From: Chryseobacterium indologenes
GTDB taxonomy: Bacteria > Bacteroidota > Bacteroidia > Flavobacteriales > Weeksellaceae
Direction of reading: 5' to 3'
Length of the DNA: 64,000 nt
Assembly: GCA_001013295.1 (NCBI GenBank)
Contig: LAZY01000020.1
Location: 35,922-99,921 of the forward strand
Part shown: positions 44,972-55,100 of the stretch, piece by piece
Layout: each line of letters opens with the position of its first letter
Position numbering within the stretch: the first letter of the stretch is position 1
Notes under the pieces: generated by a model
The model's database searches: none
What the model saw: the letters and a program-made list of their open reading frames with translations, nothing else
What the model was told of the DNA's origin: nothing
Made by a program: the position numbers and the translations under genes

Positions 44972-47356
44972 TTACTTCAGTCTGTTTTTTTCTTCTTCAT
45001 TACTTTTCTCCTTTTGCTCTCTATTTAAGGTTTTCCCGAAATTCCAGGATAATGTCAGCCTAAACTTTTGAGTATCCTTGTAATCAAAATTTCTCTGTTC
45101 AATTCCATTTACAATCTGAGTAAATGTCTGTTTATTGGTTTTAAAAAGATCTACCACGCTCAATCCAAGCTGCACCCTTTTGTTGAGTAAAGTATAGCGT
45201 ACTCCCATATCAAAGTAATAATAGCTCGAGGTTTTATAACTTCCTGCAACTGATGGAGACTGATAATTAAAATTCAGTTCAGCTTTCAATGTCTTTTTTG
45301 TATTCAGAATAAAACTATTATTCACATTCAGAGAGATTGCCCATCGGTTAATATCAGGAATCGTATTTTCTATATCTGAGAATATTTTTGAATAGTATAA
45401 ATTGGTATGCAAATTAGACTCCCACCAATGCAATTTATCAAAGGTATAGTACCACAATACTCCGTAATTCAATTTATTATAAAAGTTCAAAGGAAATATA
45501 TGCTGTATATTATTTTCCGGATTTACAAAAGTGACATCATCAAACTTGTTTGATATATAAGAGCCATATAAAGCAAAATAAGAATTATCATGATTGAAAG
45601 ACACTTCAATATTGTCAGTATAAAACGGCTGTAAAAAAGGATTTCCTTCAGAGTAGTTAAATGATGAAGTGTAAAATCTAAAAGGATTTAAATCACTATA
45701 GCTTGGTCTGTCAATTCGTCTGTTATAATTCAATCCCCAAACACTGTTCTCATCTGCCGTGTAGGTTAGATAAAATGTAGGAAAAAATTTAATATATTTA
45801 TTTTTATTTGCTTGATCCAGTGTTCCTGAATATCCCTTCACCTGTGTATTTTCAGCTCTTATCCCGAGTTGAAGATTCCATTTTTTCGAAAGTTCTTTAT
45901 TTCCTGATATATATAATGCCTGTGTATTTTCTTTATAATTAAAAATATTACTTTTGGATGTGTCTAATAATCTTCCTGCAGTTGTATTAAAATAATCAAC
46001 GGTGCTATTATTGTTCATAAAAGACACTTTTGCTCCGAAAGAAAGATTAAACCATTGTAATGGCATTTCATAATCAATTTTTGCAGAATATATATCTATA
46101 TCTTGATTACTTAAGTTATTTGCAGAAATAAAACGATTAGGCACCGGATTACCATCAGGAAAATAAGTGTTGGTATTAAAATCATTATCCAAACCTGATT
46201 TAAATTTCAAATAGTCTACGTCTATAGAATACTGTCTTCCAATCGTATCTATTTTTGTTAAGGAATGAAAATTGAAAGAATGTATTTTTCTCTCTTCTAC
46301 TAACCTAGACTGTGTAGCAATTAATGAATCTAAAACAGAATTCTGACTTTTATTAATGTTTGAAGTATTTGCCCCCTTGAGAAGGGGTTTACTATATGAT
46401 CCCGAATATTGAAGCCCCATATTAGTCTTGGGTGTCATTTGATAATCCAGACTTATACTACCACTTAAATTATTCTGAAAAATTCTTTTAATATTAGTTT
46501 CAAACCATGTATAACCAGGATAAAGAATCGTATACTCTTGATAAGGAGCAATGCTTCCGTTACTATAATTAAGATTAGAAGTTAAAGTCAACTTATTCTT
46601 TTGATAGTTCAATCCTCCACCTAAATTTCCCAATGAATATTTAGCCTGAGTATATGAGGTTCTTATATTACCACTTATAGTGTTCTTTTTTGCTTTTTTA
46701 AATTTAATATTTACAATTCCGCTGTTTCCTTCTGCATCATATTTTGCAGGCGGCGTTGTAATAACTTCTATATTTTTAATATTGTCTGACGGAATTGATT
46801 TTAAATAATTTATCAGATCATTTCCTGATAACCGAACAGGTCTGTCATCAATCATAACAGCCATGCCATTTTTGCCAATCATGGTTACCTGATCATTTTG
46901 AACACGCAGTCCCGGCGTTATTCTTAAAGCATCTAATGCGTCTCCTCCTTGTGATGTGATAGAGTTTTCAACATTAAATATTAATCGGTCCACCTTTCGT
47001 TCAATTAACTTTTTCTTTACAGTTAAATTAATTCCCTGAATTTCTTTTTCATCGTTTATAGTAATGTCGTTTATGACATTTCCATTAACAATAATATTCC
47101 TACTATAAGACTTACTTCCATTCTCTAAAACCTCCAATAAATAATTTCCATTTTCAGAAAGCTTTAGAATAAAATTTCCATTTTCATCACTAATAGCTAT
47201 ATTCTTAGCTTTATCTTTTGTAGCAATAACTTCAATATAAGAAATACCCTTTCCTTTTCTATCAGAAACCTTCCCTCCAATACTTTGCGCATTTGAGAAA
47301 ATTCCCATAAATAAGAATAGAAAAACGGATATAATGTATATGTTATTCTTAATCAT
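44972..47356 (-). CDS. TonB-dependent receptor-like outer membrane beta-barrel protein
   Basis: A 794-residue outer membrane protein with a signal peptide ending near SNAQ. A carboxypeptidase-regulatory-like beta sandwich (about 25-105) is followed by a plug-like domain with SQGGDALDALRITPGLRVQND and MIDDRPVRLSGNDL, and then a long 'outer membrane beta-barrel family' barrel with YNRRIDRPSYSDLNPFRFY. It lacks an obvious TonB box. Lying in the peptide operon upstream of the precursor, it may carry the peptide across the outer membrane or act as its receptor; this is inference. Confidence 0.88.
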   Translation of the reverse strand: MIKNNIYIISVFLFLFMGIFSNAQSIGGKVSDRKGKGISYIEVIATKDKAKNIAISDENGNFILKLSENGNYLLEVLENGSKSYSRNIIVNGNVINDITINDEKEIQGINLTVKKKLIERKVDRLIFNVENSITSQGGDALDALRITPGLRVQNDQVTMIGKNGMAVMIDDRPVRLSGNDLINYLKSIPSDNIKNIEVITTPPAKYDAEGNSGIVNIKFKKAKKNTISGNIRTSYTQAKYSLGNLGGGLNYQKNKLTLTSNLNYSNGSIAPYQEYTILYPGYTWFETNIKRIFQNNLSGSISLDYQMTPKTNMGLQYSGSYSKPLLKGANTSNINKSQNSVLDSLIATQSRLVEERKIHSFNFHSLTKIDTIGRQYSIDVDYLKFKSGLDNDFNTNTYFPDGNPVPNRFISANNLSNQDIDIYSAKIDYEMPLQWFNLSFGAKVSFMNNNSTVDYFNTTAGRLLDTSKSNIFNYKENTQALYISGNKELSKKWNLQLGIRAENTQVKGYSGTLDQANKNKYIKFFPTFYLTYTADENSVWGLNYNRRIDRPSYSDLNPFRFYTSSFNYSEGNPFLQPFYTDNIEVSFNHDNSYFALYGSYISNKFDDVTFVNPENNIQHIFPLNFYNKLNYGVLWYYTFDKLHWWESNLHTNLYYSKIFSDIENTIPDINRWAISLNVNNSFILNTKKTLKAELNFNYQSPSVAGSYKTSSYYYFDMGVRYTLLNKRVQLGLSVVDLFKTNKQTFTQIVNGIEQRNFDYKDTQKFRLTLSWNFGKTLNREQKEKSNEEEKNRLK

Positions 47357-47397
47357 ACTGTTATTTTACACAAGACAATTTTTGTTTTTTGGTGTAA

Positions 47398-47628
47398 TTA
47401 CCACTTGATACCATCTTTTGTCGGTGGCGGGTCATTAGCTTTTTCTTCTGAAGGATCTGATTCTTTTTTAGTCTCTAGAGAGTCTTTTTTTATCTTTAAA
47501 GTCAAGGCTGGTTTATAGGTTGGTTCTTCAGAAATATCAGCAGCATTTTCTATTTCTCTACAGCTTATCGCCGAAAGCAATACAATGACTGCTATTCCAC
47601 AAGAGATAAACTTTTTCATAATTTTCAA
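47398..47628 (-). CDS. Small lipoprotein, first gene of the RiPP operon
   Basis: A 76-residue lipoprotein. The signal ends in LLSAISC, and the mature 54 residues are polar, acidic and rich in Lys, Asp and Pro (EEPTYKPALTLKIKKDS), probably disordered. Forty-one bases separate it from the outer membrane protein gene. Similar small lipoproteins occur near TPR/AraC-type regulators in related genomes, as far as I recall. Role unknown. Confidence 0.75.
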   Translation of the reverse strand: MKIMKKFISCGIAVIVLLSAISCREIENAADISEEPTYKPALTLKIKKDSLETKKESDPSEEKANDPPPTKDGIKW

Positions 47629-48056
47629 AGTTGAATTTTTTAAAGTTTAGTTTTTAAAAGTTTATCCCGGCGCCAGGATTTTTTGTTTTGAATTCTGAGG
47701 CTAAATTATAAGGAGAATGATTTCCAGACAAAAGAAGCATGTCTATATCTGTCAATTGACAAATTACGACGTCCTAATTTCTAAATAATGACAAATAACT
47801 ATCTTATTATCAAAACACTAATAAAATAACAATCTTTAGCATTTTTTATTAAGATTTTATTATTGACATAAAGTAATTAATGAAATAACCATGTAGGTAT
47901 TTAAATCTTTCAATATATATATCAATAAAAAACACTATTAATATAAATATCGTTAGTATAAGCTGTTAATTTTAACTAAAAATGGTAAAACTTTAATCTA
48001 CTATTTTAAATGATTTTGATTATTTTTGACCAATAACACTACTGATCGGAAAACTA
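47629..48056. other. Divergent control region of the RiPP cluster
   Basis: An AT-rich gap between the operon and its divergent regulator. It holds a GC-rich palindrome ATCCCGGCGCCAGGAT (47664-47679), the GTCCTAATTT element (47771-47793) and a TATTTTTG box (48021-48028) in front of the regulator gene. No gene seen. Confidence 0.5.
47771..47793 (+). repeat. 23-bp sequence, inverted copy of 40332-40354
   Basis: GTCCTAATTT then CTAAATAATGACA, 19 of 23 identical to the minus-strand copy beyond the far end of the operon. The GTCCTAA...TTGACA-like ending faintly recalls the IS3-type end at 63900. Confidence 0.4.
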
Positions 48057-49790
48057 ATGCTTTTGAGAAACCAGATTATTAATATATTTTGTCTATTATT
48101 ATTTTTTTCCATTGCGAAAATAAATGGACAAGAGGGCTATGACAAGCTAAGAGGCCAATATGAGAATTTAAATGAAAATAATGAAGCTGCTCTTAAATAT
48201 GTAAACCTTTATATCCAAATTGCAAAAAAAGAAAAAAATTACGTTAACCTTGATCAGGGATATAGAGATGGTGCTTTTTTTTCATCCAATAAAGCAATAA
48301 AACTAAAATATGCAGACAGTGCCATTATTGCAGCTAAAAAATCTGATAATAATACAATATTATCCTCCTCTTACCTCTACAAAGGAAGCCTATATTATTT
48401 TTACTACAAAAATTATTCAGCAGCTTTAGAACAATATCTTAAAGCTTATCAGCTTTCTAAAAATGGAGAAGACAATTATCTAAAATATAAAATCATATAT
48501 CAAATGGGTTTGGTAAAAAGCTATTTAGGATATTATGATGAAGCATTGGGACATTTTAGAGAATGTATTACTTATTTCGAGCCTAAAACCAAAGAAAAAA
48601 ATCATCCAAATCAAATCTATAATGACAACAAAGGTTATTTAAACAGCTTACACCAAGCAATAGTGTGTTACCAAAAGATTAAAGATTACAAGAAAGCAGA
48701 TTCTCTGACTCATATTGGGCTTAATTTCAATAGTCAGTCTAAGAATTATTCTTCAGAAAAAGCTCATTTTTTGAAATCTAAAGGAATTTCAGACTATTAT
48801 CATAAAAATTATAAAGTTGCAGCAAAAAGCCTAAATCAAGCTTTGCCAATCTTACGAAATGAAGATGATATATATTGGACCTCAGTTTCTGAATTCTATA
48901 TAGGGAAAATTTTTTTAGAAACCGGAAATGAAGGCTCTGCTATAAAGCAGTTTGAAAAAGTAGATTCCATATTTCAAAAAAAACAATTCATTTTCCCGGA
49001 ACTACAGGAAAATTATGAATTTCTCATCTCATATTACCGTAAAAAGAAGGATGCTCAACAAGAGTTTACTTATACAAAAGAATTGTTGAAGGTGGATAAT
49101 ATTCTTAAACGTGATTTCCCTAAATTATCATCCAACATTCATCAAAACTATGATAATCAGATTTTAGAAGATGCTAAATCCCAACTTGAAAGCAGGAGCA
49201 GATTAGGAGGAGGAACAATTTTGATACTGATAATAATAGTTATTATCCTATCTTTTGGTACATGGAAGTATTATCAAAATACAAAGCTTATACAACAGAA
49301 GTATTCTGAACTTGAGAAAAAATTACAGCAGCACAGTAAAGAATCAAAGTCTACCGCCTATGAAAATATTTCAGTACAAAGCAAATCTATTATCCGTGCA
49401 GAAATTTTTGCTGAGATCCAAAAACAGCTAGAGTTTTTTGAGTCCAATCATGGTTTTAGAGAAAGCGGCCTTACTATTGATCAGCTCGCCGAAACTTTTG
49501 ACACTAATAAATCTTATTTATCTCAATATATTAATGATACTAAAGGAATGAACTTTAGCAAATACTTGTCAACATTACGTATTAATTATATTACTCAGTT
49601 AATGTATGATAATCCCAAGTATCTCAGATTAAAAATACAGGGATTAGCTGATGAATGTGGTATTGGTTCCAGACAAAACTTTTCTGATCTTTTTCAGGAA
49701 ATCAACAATATCCGTCCAACAGATTTTATAAAAAAACGAAAAGCAGAAATTGAGAAATTTGAAAAAAAAGAGGAGGAACTCAAACTATAG
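48057..49790 (+). CDS. Membrane-anchored TPR / AraC-type regulator
   Basis: A 577-residue protein. A signal anchor (NQIINIFCLLLFFSIAKINGQ) leads to periplasmic TPR-like repeats (about 40-350), a membrane helix (GTILILIIIVIILSFGTWKYY), a short coiled-coil and a cytosolic AraC-type double helix-turn-helix (about 460-560) with LTIDQLAETFDTNKSYLSQYIND and IQGLADECGIGSRQNFSDLFQE. It could bind DNA while sensing a periplasmic signal. It is divergent from the peptide operon, so it is the likely local regulator. Confidence 0.88.
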   Translation: MLLRNQIINIFCLLLFFSIAKINGQEGYDKLRGQYENLNENNEAALKYVNLYIQIAKKEKNYVNLDQGYRDGAFFSSNKAIKLKYADSAIIAAKKSDNNTILSSSYLYKGSLYYFYYKNYSAALEQYLKAYQLSKNGEDNYLKYKIIYQMGLVKSYLGYYDEALGHFRECITYFEPKTKEKNHPNQIYNDNKGYLNSLHQAIVCYQKIKDYKKADSLTHIGLNFNSQSKNYSSEKAHFLKSKGISDYYHKNYKVAAKSLNQALPILRNEDDIYWTSVSEFYIGKIFLETGNEGSAIKQFEKVDSIFQKKQFIFPELQENYEFLISYYRKKKDAQQEFTYTKELLKVDNILKRDFPKLSSNIHQNYDNQILEDAKSQLESRSRLGGGTILILIIIVIILSFGTWKYYQNTKLIQQKYSELEKKLQQHSKESKSTAYENISVQSKSIIRAEIFAEIQKQLEFFESNHGFRESGLTIDQLAETFDTNKSYLSQYINDTKGMNFSKYLSTLRINYITQLMYDNPKYLRLKIQGLADECGIGSRQNFSDLFQEINNIRPTDFIKKRKAEIEKFEKKEEELKL

Positions 49791-50015
49791 GAAAAATAAC
49801 TTTATTTCCTATTTCTTTCTTGAAAATCATTAGTATTCGATGTTTTTAATTTTATTATTATGGTAGCTGCATTATAGTAAAGGCTTATCATTAATAACCA
49901 CCTTCTCTAATAAAGTCCATTTCTTTTAAAGCAATGACTAATGACTGCTTATTCAACCCGTTAATTTCAATTGAAGACTTACCTTTTTTCAGACAGTTGA
50001 TAAATATAAAAACTA

Positions 50016-50160
50016 CTATTTTCCCAAATATTCTTTAGCATACAGCCATGGACTAAGACCATTTAAAGATTTATGCGGATGATTACAGTTATTGAAATTC
50101 TGAATACACTTACTAACTAGCACTTGAAGTTGAAGGTTTTTGTTTTGATCTTTATCTCCT
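50016..50160 (-). pseudogene. IS3-family transposase C-terminal remnant
   Basis: On the minus strand, the translated tail reads LVSKCIQNFNNCNHPHKSLN, then GLSPWLYAKEYLGK and a stop. This is the C-terminal end of an IS3-type integrase-core transposase (NxxRPHKSLNGLSP pattern, here with NHPHKSLN). Everything upstream is missing. A further open stretch on the minus strand (about 49887-49985) ends in KEMDFIREGGY; I cannot assign it. Confidence 0.75.
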
Positions 50161-50172
50161 AAAAAAAATCAT

Positions 50173-50349
50173 ATGCAAAATCTAAAAAAACTTTCAAGAA
50201 ACGACCTTAAGGCAGTACAGGGTGGAGACAGACCTATTATTAACATAAGATGTATTAATTTTTATTATTGTGAACGCACCAATAGCTGTGTCCTTTCAGC
50301 TGAGCAGTGCCCTTCTCCGCCAATTGTTATTACCCCTTGGAAACCGTAG
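50173..50349 (+). CDS. GG-leader peptide (bacteriocin/natural-product precursor type)
   Basis: A 58-residue peptide. The leader MQNLKKLSRNDLKAVQGG is the standard Bacteroidota double-glycine leader recognised by C39 peptidase transporters. The 40-residue product after Gly18 has four Cys (27, 33, 39 and 46) and ends in PPIVITPWKP. Disulfides or other cross-links are possible. No maturase is adjacent; the C39 exporter at 41202-43379 is the nearest candidate for export. A strong terminator follows 35 bases after the stop. It is too short for many gene callers. Confidence 0.8.
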   Translation: MQNLKKLSRNDLKAVQGGDRPIINIRCINFYYCERTNSCVLSAEQCPSPPIVITPWKP

Positions 50350-50383
50350 TTGATTATGGGGATAAAAAAATCATCTGTCAGCA

Positions 50384-50413
50384 AAAAAGTCTTCTAAAAA
50401 TAGAAGACTTTTT
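50384..50413 (+). terminator. Rho-independent terminator
   Basis: Stem AAAGTCTTCTA / TAGAAGACTTT with an A-rich loop and a T5 tail, after the GG-leader peptide. It can also serve the convergent SWIM gene, because A-runs precede it. Confidence 0.88.
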
Positions 50414-50469
50414 ACCATTTGAACAAGACTTGAAAATCTTATCTTAGTTCTTATAAATCAGTATATACT

Positions 50470-52125
50470 TTATCCCGGAACATTTGAATTTTTCCTATTA
50501 ATCATCATTCTCGTTGCCAGAATATGCTCACAAGGTCCTTGTCTCAATCCATTTTTTCTATAAAAATAACATTGACAGTTTCCGTCGGTTAGTCGTTGAT
50601 CTTTATCAATGAAAGCTTCTGTTTTATAAGGTGAACCATTGTCTTTTATAGTTCCCCGGATATTGAGAATATCATCTTTTACACTGTAATCAATGTTCAC
50701 TTTACCTTCAGTAATCAATCGGTCTGCTTTTTCTTCTAACGGACTTGAAAAACGTAGCTGTTTCATGTCCAGAGGCTCCTGAGTCAGTTCACGGACTCTG
50801 TACAAGCCTGAGTTGAGATCATAAATCACTCTTCCCGCTTGGGTGTAAGAGGTAAGTGAAGCTGAAATGGTAGCTGTATCCAGATTCAGTTTTCTTGAAA
50901 GCTCAGTAGCCGTCCCAAACCAGGTTTCTTTTAAACTATTGAAAACTTTTTCCTGAGTCAGTAAGTCTACATGACTTCTTGGTGCCATCAGGTCAAAATT
51001 TCCGGCCCTGCTCCAGTCATTGGTCGTCCATCCTGAAAGCCCCAGAGTAAAGGACATATCTCCCAGATCTGCAATATAAAATGAAGGCAATCCGTTTCCT
51101 AGCAGAACCACTCTGAAGTTTTTGGTAATCGGAATTAATCTTTCCAGAATCAGCAACCTTCTTCTCCCCCAGATTCTGATCGTTTTACTTTCCGGTCCTT
51201 TATAGATAGAACGATGAAAAGTTAAGACTTCATACCAAGGCTCAAAAACGGCCTGAATCGGTTTTCCTGGTTCAAGAATAAAACGCAGTGCTCTCGGTCC
51301 TTTTTTCTCCTTAAATCGCCTTAGAAACTGGCAAATACTGAAAATATCCATCGGATGAAGATCGAAAGTTGTTGCCGGTAAAGTCATTGCAGAACTTACC
51401 TGTAAAAATCCACGAACCCAGGAATCTGGCAAATCTATTTTTTCTTCTTTGTACACTTCTTCGTTGGTAGTAAGTGCTTCAAATCCTGAAGGATCAATTT
51501 TAAATTCAGTATCCTTATAGTCTCTTATTTTTTGGAATTCGTTGTAAAGCGCAGCGGAATAATCAATATTGGTCGTTCCACACTTGAATTCGTTGATTTC
51601 AGTAAAAACGTTGTAGCTGCTGCTCAATTTCCCATAAGTGGATTCATCCTGACTGAAACATTCAAAAAAAACTTCGTCGGGATGTACTGTAATAACGGGA
51701 TCGAGAACAAACCAGGCATCTTTGTCTTTTTGGTACAGATAATCGAAATACGCTCTTCTCGCCGTATTGAAAGGGCCTAAAACCTTGTTTTTTTCTTTAT
51801 AAACCTGATCCAGCTCTCCCCTTACTTCAGCCATTCTTTGTCGGACTTCTTGTATCTGAAATTCCGCCATATAGTCACTCAGCCAAAGCTTTTCCTGTTC
51901 AGACACCCATTCTCTGTACTCCGCTCTGTCTTTCGGTTTGAAACGGAGATCGGAAACCACCACATCATGCAAAGCTGAAATCGCTTCCCTGAATGGAATC
52001 TTTTTATTGAGCTTCCCTACAAAAAATGTGGGATCTCTTTGCAGATCAGGTGAAAAGCTCATTTGCGTACCCGTTGCAGAGTTCGTAACGGCTGTATCTT
52101 TATGAAATTTATAATCGAATAACAT
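50470..52125 (-). CDS. SWIM zinc-finger protein (retron-associated)
   Basis: A 551-residue cytosolic protein. The C-terminal SWIM finger has C517-Q-C519...C532-E-H534, which chelates zinc and usually binds DNA or protein. The remaining 500 residues lack a recognised enzyme motif; a coiled-coil lies near 95-125, and a mixed domain with RIWGRRRLLILERLIPI lies near 330. It starts three bases after the stop of the WGR protein and is the last gene of the operon with the reverse transcriptase, so it is probably an effector or regulator of that system. Confidence 0.85.
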   Translation of the reverse strand: MLFDYKFHKDTAVTNSATGTQMSFSPDLQRDPTFFVGKLNKKIPFREAISALHDVVVSDLRFKPKDRAEYREWVSEQEKLWLSDYMAEFQIQEVRQRMAEVRGELDQVYKEKNKVLGPFNTARRAYFDYLYQKDKDAWFVLDPVITVHPDEVFFECFSQDESTYGKLSSSYNVFTEINEFKCGTTNIDYSAALYNEFQKIRDYKDTEFKIDPSGFEALTTNEEVYKEEKIDLPDSWVRGFLQVSSAMTLPATTFDLHPMDIFSICQFLRRFKEKKGPRALRFILEPGKPIQAVFEPWYEVLTFHRSIYKGPESKTIRIWGRRRLLILERLIPITKNFRVVLLGNGLPSFYIADLGDMSFTLGLSGWTTNDWSRAGNFDLMAPRSHVDLLTQEKVFNSLKETWFGTATELSRKLNLDTATISASLTSYTQAGRVIYDLNSGLYRVRELTQEPLDMKQLRFSSPLEEKADRLITEGKVNIDYSVKDDILNIRGTIKDNGSPYKTEAFIDKDQRLTDGNCQCYFYRKNGLRQGPCEHILATRMMINRKNSNVPG

Positions 52126-52128
52126 GGC

Positions 52129-55100
52129 TTAAGAGATTAATTGGAGATGAACATTCAGTTGAGGATAGATCATTTTCAGTTCAGAAATAATATGGATACA
52201 TTTCGCTTTATCCTGAACCGCTGTTGTTGCTGATAAATCATCTAAAATTCCGCTGACGATTTCAGCCGATTCCGTATTTTTTCTTCCTTCATTTTCCAGA
52301 AAAGTGAAAATCCGGTTCTTAGCAGTTCGTGCCCTGTTGACCCTTGAAAGCACGGAACGGAAATAAAAGTTCAGTTCGTTCAGTTTTTCAGGACTGTCTG
52401 TTGCATATTCTTCAAGATAGGAAGTCACAAAAAGCTGAATATTCTGGCTCGGATGCTGGCTCAGTTTGGTAAGGTATTCCAGTCCCTGCTCTTTTTTGAA
52501 GAATTTCATGATCAGATTTTTCCCGAAACGTTCTACATCAGCACGTACAGAATCTACAATTCCGACCAGGCAATCTGTATCCCAATCTTCATCTGTAAAT
52601 TCAGTCTCAAAGAAATGAAATGCAAATGCTCTGGTATCATCCCATTTTGCATCCAATATTCCCAATGCATGGTTACGATCTGATTTGATTCTTTCAACAT
52701 TATTTTTATAAAAATTCCATGCCCATTGTCTTACTGCCAGAAACTCATGATTCGCCAGCGTAATAACTTGTTTCAGACTCAATTTGCTGCCATCCTTTAT
52801 TTTTTTCAGCAATTCTACTCCGAAAAGCTGGTTTTTCACGCTGTTGGCAAACACCAATCTGATGATTCGTTTTACAGGAATGACATGGCTGTATTTTGAA
52901 ACCATTTTTTCAAGGTAGTCTCTGAATACCTGGTGTGCATCTTCAAATTGCTGTTCAGTCATTAAGAGATCAAAAAGCCTTTCAGTAGTTTGCAGCTGAA
53001 TTTCAGATTGTGACTCATAATTATCGTTCAATGAAAGAACACCTTCTACTATTTCCTTGTAGCCGGAAGAAAGCAATTCCAGAATTTGCAGCCAGTTTTT
53101 TTCAATTTCCTCTTTTGGATATTGTTTTAAAAGGCTTACTCCATTTTGTCTGATGGATTCGTTTTCATTATTCAGAAGCAATTCGATAATTGACATAGGA
53201 ACTTCTGTAGCAGGATATTTCTGAGATTTTGAAAGCAGAATTTCGCTGGCCAAAAACCTGTTATTATTCAACGGAGAAGTCAGTAACTGAGCAACAATGT
53301 CCCAACTGATTTCAGAGAAATCAGAAGCTGCAATTATTTTCAGCTTTCTGGTAGCTGCTTCTGCCATGTTGTTGTTTTCCTCATTATTTTCCAGAGCAAT
53401 CAATTGTATAATTACTTTTCCAAGTATGGCTTTTTGTCTTTCTTCGGAGAAAGAAGCTTTTTGAAGTAAATTATTGATGAATTCATCAGATCCTTTCTGT
53501 GAGTTCATCACCAAAAACATAATAAAATCTGTGGAAGAGAGAAAATGTTGTGTATTATTTTCTATTGTTGTTTTTGCCCAGTTTCTTGCTTTTTCATGGT
53601 CAGAAAGTAAAACCTGTGCTACAAGATTTTCATCCTGTCTTAGTTCGGTCTCTCTTTTCGTCAAAGCATCAAAACCTAAATTCTGAGGATATTCTGAAGT
53701 TTTTTTCAACAGACTAATCATCATCTCGGGTTCTATTCTCTTCAACAGATCCTCATACTTTGAATGAACAGACAGGTTTTCGTAAGCAAACTTCATCACC
53801 AGGTTCATTTTTCCCTGCATCAAAAGCTGAACGTAAGCTTCAGGCATTTCGTTCCAGAATTCAGGATAAAGTTCAGATTTTGAAGCGCTTGGTTCACTAT
53901 CCGCCAAAGGAAGTCCCTGATCAGCCTGCGAGTAAGTATGTTTTTCTTTATTTGAGCCAAAAATATTTTTAAAGGCACTGATGATATTATCCAAGCCACC
54001 TTCCTGTTGTTTCTTAGCAGAAGAATTTTCCGAAGTAGCTGCATCTTTATTGGTATCTGATTCTACCTTGGTGAGTTTATCTTCCTGGTAATAGTATTCT
54101 GAACTCCAGAATTCTTTTTTTGTTAAATAAAACTGAAGCTTAGAATCCATTTTACGGTTGCTGTCATTTCCAAAAAGTATGGTTGTAAGAAGCAAAGAAT
54201 GGTAGCATTCAGGGAAATCAACTACGGTAAAATAATATCTTCTGGCCCGCCAGTCGTAATTTCCGTAAGTATTTAAAGGTCTTTTGATCGCAGGAGTGTA
54301 ATCTGCATCAGAATATTGAATAAGGGCATTCACCGCAAATCTTACATATTCTTTTGCTTTATTTCTTTCTCCCAGCCCTTTTAAATAGTAAAAACCATTC
54401 TTCTGAAAATAAAACTTGGTGAAATTTGAAAATGCCAGTCTGCTATCATCACGGGAAAGCTCTTTTTTTAGATTAACATACCCTCCGAGCTGATAAAAAT
54501 ACTGATCAGTATTCCAGGACTCCTGATCAAGGCAAGCTGTTCTGGTGAACATCGGCATTTTCTTTTCGAACAAAAATGAAAGCATCCCCAGAATCTGGGC
54601 ATCATCTCTGAAACGGGCAAGTTTGTATATCGCCCGGATATTTTTGAAATAAGGCGATTCAAACGGAATCTGCCATATAATATTTTCAATAACCTGAACC
54701 AAAGAAGGATAGGCCTTCGATAAAATATAGAGATAAGTCAGTTCATCCGTTTTTTCTTTTTTAGCAAATCTCTCGGCGTACTGATTTTTTAAACTTTCAT
54801 AATCTCCTTTATCAATGGCAGATTTTATTTCGGAAGGCAGACTTTCCAATAATTCTGAAACAACCTTTTCCTGCTCCAAAGCCTCACCAATTGTCAAAAG
54901 AGCATCAAAAGCAACATTTCTGATATATTGTTTCTGTCTTGTACTGTTAGCAATGCTGTGAAGAAGCTCGGAAGCCTGAGTGATCTTTAATGTTCTGATC
55001 GCAAAAATAGAAGCATACAGCTGCATTTCGTCTCCTTTTGTAGCCAGTTTCAGGATATAAGGAACGGCTTCTTTGATCTCCATTTGAGCCGCTTTCCAGA

